The position numbers and the translations under genes were made by a program. The notes beneath the pieces are model-generated. The model saw only the letters and a list, made by a program, of their open reading frames with translations. It was not told the origin of the DNA and did not search any database. A DNA stretch of 10,318 bases, taken from NCBI GenBank assembly GCA_041584475.1, contig JBFHDX010000125.1, positions 1 to 10,318 on the forward strand. Reading direction: 5' to 3'. This DNA comes from JBFHDX01 sp041584475. Its GTDB lineage: Bacteria > Pseudomonadota > Alphaproteobacteria > UBA8366 > JADFVY01. Below are positions 6,794 through 10,318 of this stretch, piece by piece. Positions within the stretch are counted from its first letter, which is position 1. Each line of letters starts with the position of its first letter.

Positions 6794-7186
6794 ATGACCC
6801 GGTCGCGAGACATCGACGCAGCCTTGCCCGAACAATCGATCGTGGCTCTGCAAGGCGAATCACGAGAAATTTACGGATTCACAGCGTTTCCGCTGACGTC
6901 ACCGCCGCCCGTGGCCGGCATTTACGTTCTGGTGCGGCCCGCCGCGCCCGACGACCGCGATACGCTGTTCTGGGACCCGGTTTACGTCGGCGAGGCGCCG
7001 GACGTGGAGGCGGAAATCAGCTCCCCGCGCAGCCAACTCCTGCACGCCCGCGAACTCGGCGCCACGCATCTGCTCGTGCGGATCTGCGGTCGCGGCGAGG
7101 CGGCGCGACGCGAGGTGGCGCGGGATCTCGTCGCCTCCCTGGCGCCGCTGCTCAACGAGGCCGGCGGCGCGGCACAGGCGGCGTGA
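6794..7186 (+). CDS. GIY-YIG-like small protein, degenerate paralogue 1
   Basis: This encodes 130 residues, starting after a strong GGAGG site. The fold is recognised by G42-I-Y, Y64-V-G and the C-terminal helix ending in P-L-L-N121. The middle ELGATHLLVRI strand matches that of the downstream paralogue and of small GIY-YIG proteins common in proteobacteria. The usual catalytic residues are lost: the Arg after YIG-x-S-x-x-L-x-x is Glu74, the Ser is Ala68, and the Glu in E-x-x-L-[IV] is Ala109. Nuclease activity is therefore unlikely; a binding or regulatory role is possible. The N-terminal block (VALQGESREIYGFTAFPL) is shared with paralogue 2. It is probably a monocistronic accessory gene, since a T-run hairpin follows. 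Gene boundaries are well supported; the function is unknown. Confidence 0.78.
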   Translation: MTRSRDIDAALPEQSIVALQGESREIYGFTAFPLTSPPPVAGIYVLVRPAAPDDRDTLFWDPVYVGEAPDVEAEISSPRSQLLHARELGATHLLVRICGRGEAARREVARDLVASLAPLLNEAGGAAQAA

Positions 7187-7216
7187 ATCGGCGGTTGCCG
7201 TCGTTCGCGGACGGTT

Positions 7217-7246
7217 GCCGCGGCTCTCAAAGCGGCGGATTTTTTT
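7217..7246 (+). terminator. Rho-independent terminator of GIY-YIG-like paralogue 1
   Basis: GCCGC (7217-7221) pairs with GCGGC (7232-7236) around a 10-base loop, extendable by two T-G pairs. Seven Ts follow at 7240-7246. It lies about 30 bases after the stop codon. The stem is short but the T-run is clear. Confidence 0.55.
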
Positions 7247-7265
7247 GCAGCAACGACCCGATATG

Positions 7266-7300
7266 GGGGTCAAATAGCAAGTTCTAGGGGTCAGACTTGC
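7266..7300. repeat. Direct GGGGTCA repeats with GCAAG/CTTGC arms, REP-like remnant
   Basis: GGGGTCA occurs at 7266-7272 and again at 7287-7293, exactly 21 bases (two helical turns) apart. GCAAG (7277-7281) and CTTGC (7296-7300) are inverted with respect to each other. The stretch GGGGTCAGACTTGCA resembles dispersed intergenic repeats of the REP type found in proteobacteria. A double operator is the other possibility. Confidence 0.4.
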
Positions 7301-7339
7301 ACGATACCACTAAATGTGCGAAAAAATTTTGAATTTAGA

Positions 7340-7370
7340 TTAACTTTTAGGTAACTGCTCTCGATATATG
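7340..7370 (+). promoter_or_regulatory. Candidate promoter with CtrA-like box for paralogue 2
   Basis: TTAA-CTTTTAG-GTAAC at 7340-7355 differs from the CtrA consensus TTAA-N7-TTAAC at one base. TTAACT (7340-7345) and GATATA (7363-7368) have a 17-base gap and could serve as -35 and -10, in an AT-rich stretch unlike the surrounding DNA. The gene starts at 7407, leaving a short leader. If the host is an alphaproteobacterium, cell-cycle control by CtrA is plausible. Confidence 0.35.
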
Positions 7371-7406
7371 ATGTGCCATCGGCTTTCCACCGAAAGGCAG
7401 AGCGGC

Positions 7407-7787
7407 ATGAGCGATTACTTGGAGGATGGCGCAGCGCCGCGCAACCAGGCCGTCGTAACCCTGCAGGGCGCATCCCGGCAGGTTTACGGATTTACGGCGT
7501 TTGCGCTGGACGCCCCACCTCGCGGCGCCGGGGTCTATATCTTCGCCCGGCCGCCGGTGAACCCTGTGACACAGAACTGGACGGCACTCTATATCGGCCA
7601 GAGCGGCGACCTGCAGGAGCATATCAACGCGCGGCATGCCTGGCTCGCCAACGCAGCGCGCCTGGGCGCCACGCACGTACTCGTGCATTTCTGCAACCGC
7701 GGCGAAGAGCAGCGCCGGCTTATCGAGGTCGACCTCGTCAATATCGTCCATCCGCCGCTGAATGCGCTCGAGAAGCGCGCAGCATAA
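7407..7787 (+). CDS. GIY-YIG-like small protein, paralogue 2
   Basis: This encodes 126 residues. The frame is open to an ATG at 7368, but the one at 7407 fits better: AAAGG lies about 9 bases upstream, and the resulting N-terminus aligns with paralogue 1. Motifs are G42-V-Y, Y62-I-G-Q-S66, H77, the strand RLGATHVLVHF, then E107-V-D-L-V and P-P-L-N119, which together make a complete small GIY-YIG domain. The normally invariant Arg is replaced by His72, while Glu107 and Asn119 remain. Catalysis is doubtful but less clearly lost than in paralogue 1. The two proteins are similar over their whole length (shared LQG-SR--YGFTAF, LGATH-LV), which points to tandem duplication and divergence. Substrate and function are unknown; DNA or RNA binding fits the fold. 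It has its own upstream region and a strong terminator. Confidence 0.82.
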   Translation: MSDYLEDGAAPRNQAVVTLQGASRQVYGFTAFALDAPPRGAGVYIFARPPVNPVTQNWTALYIGQSGDLQEHINARHAWLANAARLGATHVLVHFCNRGEEQRRLIEVDLVNIVHPPLNALEKRAA

Positions 7788-7830
7788 GGTTTCGTAAGCG
7801 ACTCTGTTTCCTGCCTCCCTGTCCACCTTG

Positions 7831-7862
7831 CCCCTCCCGTTTCGGCGGGAGGGGTTTTTTTT
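7831..7862 (+). terminator. Strong Rho-independent terminator of paralogue 2
   Basis: CCCCTCCCG (7831-7839) and CGGGAGGGG (7846-7854) form a perfect 9-bp stem with a 6-base loop, followed by eight Ts (7855-7862). It lies 43 bases after the stop of paralogue 2. Confidence 0.92.
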
Positions 7863-7866
7863 CGCC

Positions 7867-7880
7867 GGCACGGCCGTGCC
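7867..7880. repeat. 14-bp perfect palindrome
   Basis: GGCACGGCCGTGCC is a perfect 14-base palindrome just after the plus-strand terminator. It may be an operator or simply chance in GC-rich DNA. The remaining bases to about 7990 show nothing else that I can support. Confidence 0.3.
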
Positions 7881-7994
7881 GCGACGGTCCGCTCCGCGGC
7901 CACCCCCGCCGTCGGTCGAATGCGTCCGACGCCAGTCCACACGACAACGGGGCGAAGCGATCCAGCGCAGGGCAGGCAACCGACCACGCACTCC

Positions 7995-8031
7995 AAAGCA
8001 AAACCCGCCGCGCTGTCTCCAGCGTGGCGGG
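7995..8031 (-). terminator. Minus-strand intrinsic terminator downstream of the sensor kinase
   Basis: CCCGCC (8031-8026 on the minus strand) pairs with GGCGGG (8009-8004). After one mismatched pair, ACGCT's last four bases pair with AGCG around a GGAGAC loop. The minus strand then reads TTTTGCTTT. It ends either the kinase transcript or the candidate small RNA and faces the plus-strand terminator of the convergent gene. Confidence 0.65.
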
Positions 8032-8080
8032 CCCTTGATCATCGGCTGGCACCAGCCCCGAAGGGCCTTTCCAACCCGAT
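7998..8080 (-). ncRNA. Candidate small RNA ending in an intrinsic terminator (or kinase 3' UTR)
   Basis: On the minus strand, an AT-rich stretch holds TTGCAT (8115-8110), a 17-base spacer and an extended -10 TGC-TATATG (8095-8087). This would start transcription near 8080. The transcript would contain a hairpin at 8057-8044 (GGCTG-GTGC-CAGCC), a surrounding pairing of 8067-8061 with 8036-8030, and a long terminal stem at 8031-8004 followed by TTTTGCTTT. No reading frame lies inside or downstream: the next gene is convergent. The alternative is that this is only the 3' end of the kinase mRNA, whose stop is at 8167. I cannot match it to a named RNA family. Confidence 0.45.
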
Positions 8081-8166
8081 TTACTACATATAGCATAGTC
8101 AGCTGCCATATGCAACAACATTTTGTGGTAAAGCGAGAATCAGCGAGCACGTCAACCGGCGTCGCG

Positions 8167-10318
8167 TCACCTCGCTGCGCCTTTCCCGCCTGCCGCACGT
8201 TCGGCCGGCCGGTGCCGCGCGTCGGCCTCGAGCGCCCGACGGATCCGATGCGCGAGGACCGCCTTGCGGAACGGCTTCCGCAGCAGCTCGGTCCTCGGGC
8301 CGATCGCACCGTGCTTCGCAATGACGTTGGCCGTGTAGCCGGACATCAGGATCACCGGCAGACCCGGGATCTTGGTTTGCAGGCTCTGCGCCACCTGCCG
8401 GCCGCTCATGCCCCCGGAAAGCACGACGTCGCTCAACAGCAGCGCAATGTCGGGCTCGTTTTCGGCGATCTCGAGCGCGGTGGCCCCGTCCGGAGCGGAC
8501 ACGACGCGGTAGCCGATGCCCTTCAGCTGGTCGACGGTGACGGCACAGAGATCCGCATCGTCCTCGACGACGAGGATGAGTTCGCCCTTGCCGGCAGGCA
8601 TGCTGTCCGCGTCCTCGCTGAATCGGGCGTCGGCGACGCTCGCGGTGCTGCGTGGCAGATAGATGGTGACGGTCGTGCCGCGACCCTGCTCGCTGTCTAT
8701 CCTGACCTGCCCGCCGGATTGCCGCACGATTCCGTGCACCATGCTGAGGCCCAGGCCGCTCCCCCGCCCGTTCGCCTTGTCGGTGAAGAAGGGCTCGAAG
8801 GCGCGATCGCGCACCGCCGCGGCCATGCCGATGCCGGTGTCGGAAACCGCCACCGCGACGTACTCCCCCGACGACGCCTCGGATCCGGCGGACGCGTCTT
8901 CCTCGTCGAGATAGGTGTTCTCCGTCTTGATCGTCAGCGTGCCGCCGTCCGGCATGGCGTCGCGCGCATTGATCGCAAGGTTGAGGATCGCACTCTCGAT
9001 CTGGGTCGGATCGGTCTCGCTCAACCACAACTCCTGCTCCGGCACGAATTCGAGACTGATCTGCTCGCCGAGCGTCCGCGACAGCAGGTCCTGCATGCTC
9101 GTCACCGTCTCGTTCAAGTCGATGATCTTCGGATTCAGCGGCTGGCGCCGCGAGAAGGCCAGCAGCCGCTGCGTCAGCGCGGCGCCGCGTTCGGCGGCGT
9201 CGAACGACCGCTTGATGTGTTCGTGCGCCGCGTGGTCGGGCCGCAAGGTGTCGAGAACCAGTTCCAGATTGCCGATGATGACGGCGAGCAGGTTGTTGAA
9301 ATCGTGTGCGACGCCGCCGGTGAGCTGGCCGACCGCCTCCATTTTCTGCGCCTGCCGGAGCTGCTCCTCGGATTGCTTGAGCTCGGAGACGTCGCTCGCG
9401 ATGGTGCCGATTGCCGTCACCTTGCCGTCGTCGTCGAACACCGGGAAACGAGCAATGCGGACGATATGGCGGCTGCCGTCCGCCATAGGGATTTCGTACT
9501 CCGACGTGATCGCGGTGCCGCTCTCGGCGACGAATTTCTCGTCCGCCATCGCCCGGTCCGACACGTCCTTTGGAAACAGGTCGTAGGTCGTCTTGCCGAT
9601 GACGCTCTCGTCGCCGCGGCCATACCATTCGAGGAATTTGCGGTTCACCGACAGGTAGCGGCCCTCGAGGTCGCGCAGCAGGATCGCCATCGGCGAGTTG
9701 TCGAGGAGCGCCTGCATCCGCTCCTGCCCGCGCCGCAGCGCCCGGTCCGCCAGCCGGCTCTGTTGCAGAGCCAACGCTACCATCAGCGACGGACCGATCG
9801 CCATGAAGGCGAGGTAGACCTGGAGCACGAGCATCCGCGTCGCCATGTTGTACCCGCCGCCGGCGATCTGGCCCATCCCGGCGAGGGTGAAGCCGATCGC
9901 GATCGAGGCCAGCAGCAGGTTCGCAACGGCGCTCTCCATCGGGCCGAAGCGGATCGCCGCCCACAGCAGGACCGGCATCGTCAGGAAGAACAACGGAATG
10001 TCGACGCTGGCGAAGATCGCCGCGACCAGCCCGGTCGTTACCGCGACCAGAAGCAAGGCCTCCGGCACGCGGCCCTGCGCGATCACGCATCGGGGCCAGC
10101 TGTTCCGGTACAACAGGATGGCGGGCGAGACGAGACAGACGGCGGTGAACACGCTCAACCACCAGACCGGCCAGGCTGCGGCGTGCGGAACATCGTATGC
10201 CAGTTGCAGAACGATCGATCCGAGCGTTGCGCCGGCCACCGGCGCGACCATGCCGCCAAGAAAGATCACGCCGGCAAGATCGCGTATGCTCTCGATCGTG
10301 AACGGCGAACGCAACAGG
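8167..10318 (-). CDS. Hybrid sensor histidine kinase: MASE1-like membrane domain, PAS, HisKA, HATPase, receiver (5' end outside window)
   Basis: The frame is open to the right edge, so the true N-terminus is missing. The only start codon near the edge is a TTG at 10314 that merely continues the frame; residues below are numbered from it. Residues 10-183 contain several hydrophobic segments with the MASE1-like pattern (GGMVAPVAGATLGSIVLQLA, WPVWWLSVFTAVCLVSPAIL). A PAS domain spans about 196-312 (LLDNSPMAILLRDLEGRYLS, YEIPMADGSRHIVRI). The HisKA domain has H337 in GGVAHDFNNLL. HATPase boxes are N445-L-A-I-N-A-R-D-A, D492-T-G-I-G, FEPFF and GRGSGLGLS (516-524). The receiver (about 578-696) has acidic E584/D585/D586, phospho-acceptor D629, S658 and K680. 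All catalytic residues are present, so the protein should autophosphorylate and relay internally. The signal and output are unknown, and no cognate regulator is in view. It is probably a host gene rather than a phage gene. Confidence 0.93.
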   Translation of the reverse strand, partial: LLRSPFTIESIRDLAGVIFLGGMVAPVAGATLGSIVLQLAYDVPHAAAWPVWWLSVFTAVCLVSPAILLYRNSWPRCVIAQGRVPEALLLVAVTTGLVAAIFASVDIPLFFLTMPVLLWAAIRFGPMESAVANLLLASIAIGFTLAGMGQIAGGGYNMATRMLVLQVYLAFMAIGPSLMVALALQQSRLADRALRRGQERMQALLDNSPMAILLRDLEGRYLSVNRKFLEWYGRGDESVIGKTTYDLFPKDVSDRAMADEKFVAESGTAITSEYEIPMADGSRHIVRIARFPVFDDDGKVTAIGTIASDVSELKQSEEQLRQAQKMEAVGQLTGGVAHDFNNLLAVIIGNLELVLDTLRPDHAAHEHIKRSFDAAERGAALTQRLLAFSRRQPLNPKIIDLNETVTSMQDLLSRTLGEQISLEFVPEQELWLSETDPTQIESAILNLAINARDAMPDGGTLTIKTENTYLDEEDASAGSEASSGEYVAVAVSDTGIGMAAAVRDRAFEPFFTDKANGRGSGLGLSMVHGIVRQSGGQVRIDSEQGRGTTVTIYLPRSTASVADARFSEDADSMPAGKGELILVVEDDADLCAVTVDQLKGIGYRVVSAPDGATALEIAENEPDIALLLSDVVLSGGMSGRQVAQSLQTKIPGLPVILMSGYTANVIAKHGAIGPRTELLRKPFRKAVLAHRIRRALEADARHRPAERAAGGKGAAR

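Noticed and set aside
8030..8067. Possible tRNA fragment or attachment site in the nested stems
   Set aside because: No cloverleaf, anticodon arm or CCA end can be drawn, and no matching direct repeat was seen elsewhere in the window.
8099..10162. A second long minus-strand frame overlapping the sensor kinase
   Set aside because: It is an out-of-frame shadow. The other frame contains every kinase and receiver motif in order.
1..10318. CRISPR array, insertion sequence or integrase
   Set aside because: No regularly spaced repeats, no transposase or recombinase motifs and no terminal inverted repeats were seen.

Overview
The window is GC-rich DNA that joins the late (virion) genes of a P22-like podovirus, presumably a prophage, to bacterial DNA. 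No ribosomal or tRNA gene fixes the host. The high GC, a MASE1-type hybrid histidine kinase and a CtrA-like TTAA-N7-GTAAC motif suggest an alphaproteobacterium, but this is inference.

Bases 1-6605 hold nine minus-strand genes, read right to left: scaffolding protein (6605-6045), P22-type major coat protein (5920-4703), a 93-residue unknown (4535-4254), a gp4-like tail accessory/head completion protein (4270-3875), a gp10-like packaged DNA stabilisation protein (3878-2529), a 99-residue unknown (2532-2233), a GNAT acetyltransferase (2236-1772), a gp7-like DNA transfer/ejection protein (1772-1116) and a tail fibre-like protein running off the left edge (1056 to <1). The order matches P22 (8-5-4-10-...-7-...), with small extra genes inserted. 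Most joints from the 93-residue gene to the ejection protein overlap by 1-17 bases, and several are ATGA junctions, so the block is probably one translationally coupled late operon. A perfect 8-bp hairpin without a U-tract follows the coat gene.

The portal and terminase genes, which normally sit just upstream of the scaffold, are absent. Instead bases 6606-6793 are non-coding, and the genes beyond run the other way or look bacterial. The prophage may be truncated or rearranged, or its packaging genes may lie elsewhere.

Bases 6794-7787 (plus strand) carry two tandem paralogues of a small GIY-YIG-like protein, each with its own upstream AT-richer region and its own terminator. Both have lost the usual catalytic Arg, and the first has also lost the Glu. 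Repeated GGGGTCA motifs and a CtrA-like site lie between them.

Bases 7788-8166 contain no protein gene. They hold a strong plus-strand terminator (7831-7862), a 14-bp palindrome, and on the minus strand a structured segment ending in a terminator hairpin (about 8080-7998) with its own possible promoter, a candidate small RNA. From 8167 to the right edge runs most of a minus-strand hybrid sensor kinase (membrane domain, PAS, HisKA, HATPase, receiver), cut at its 5' end by the window.
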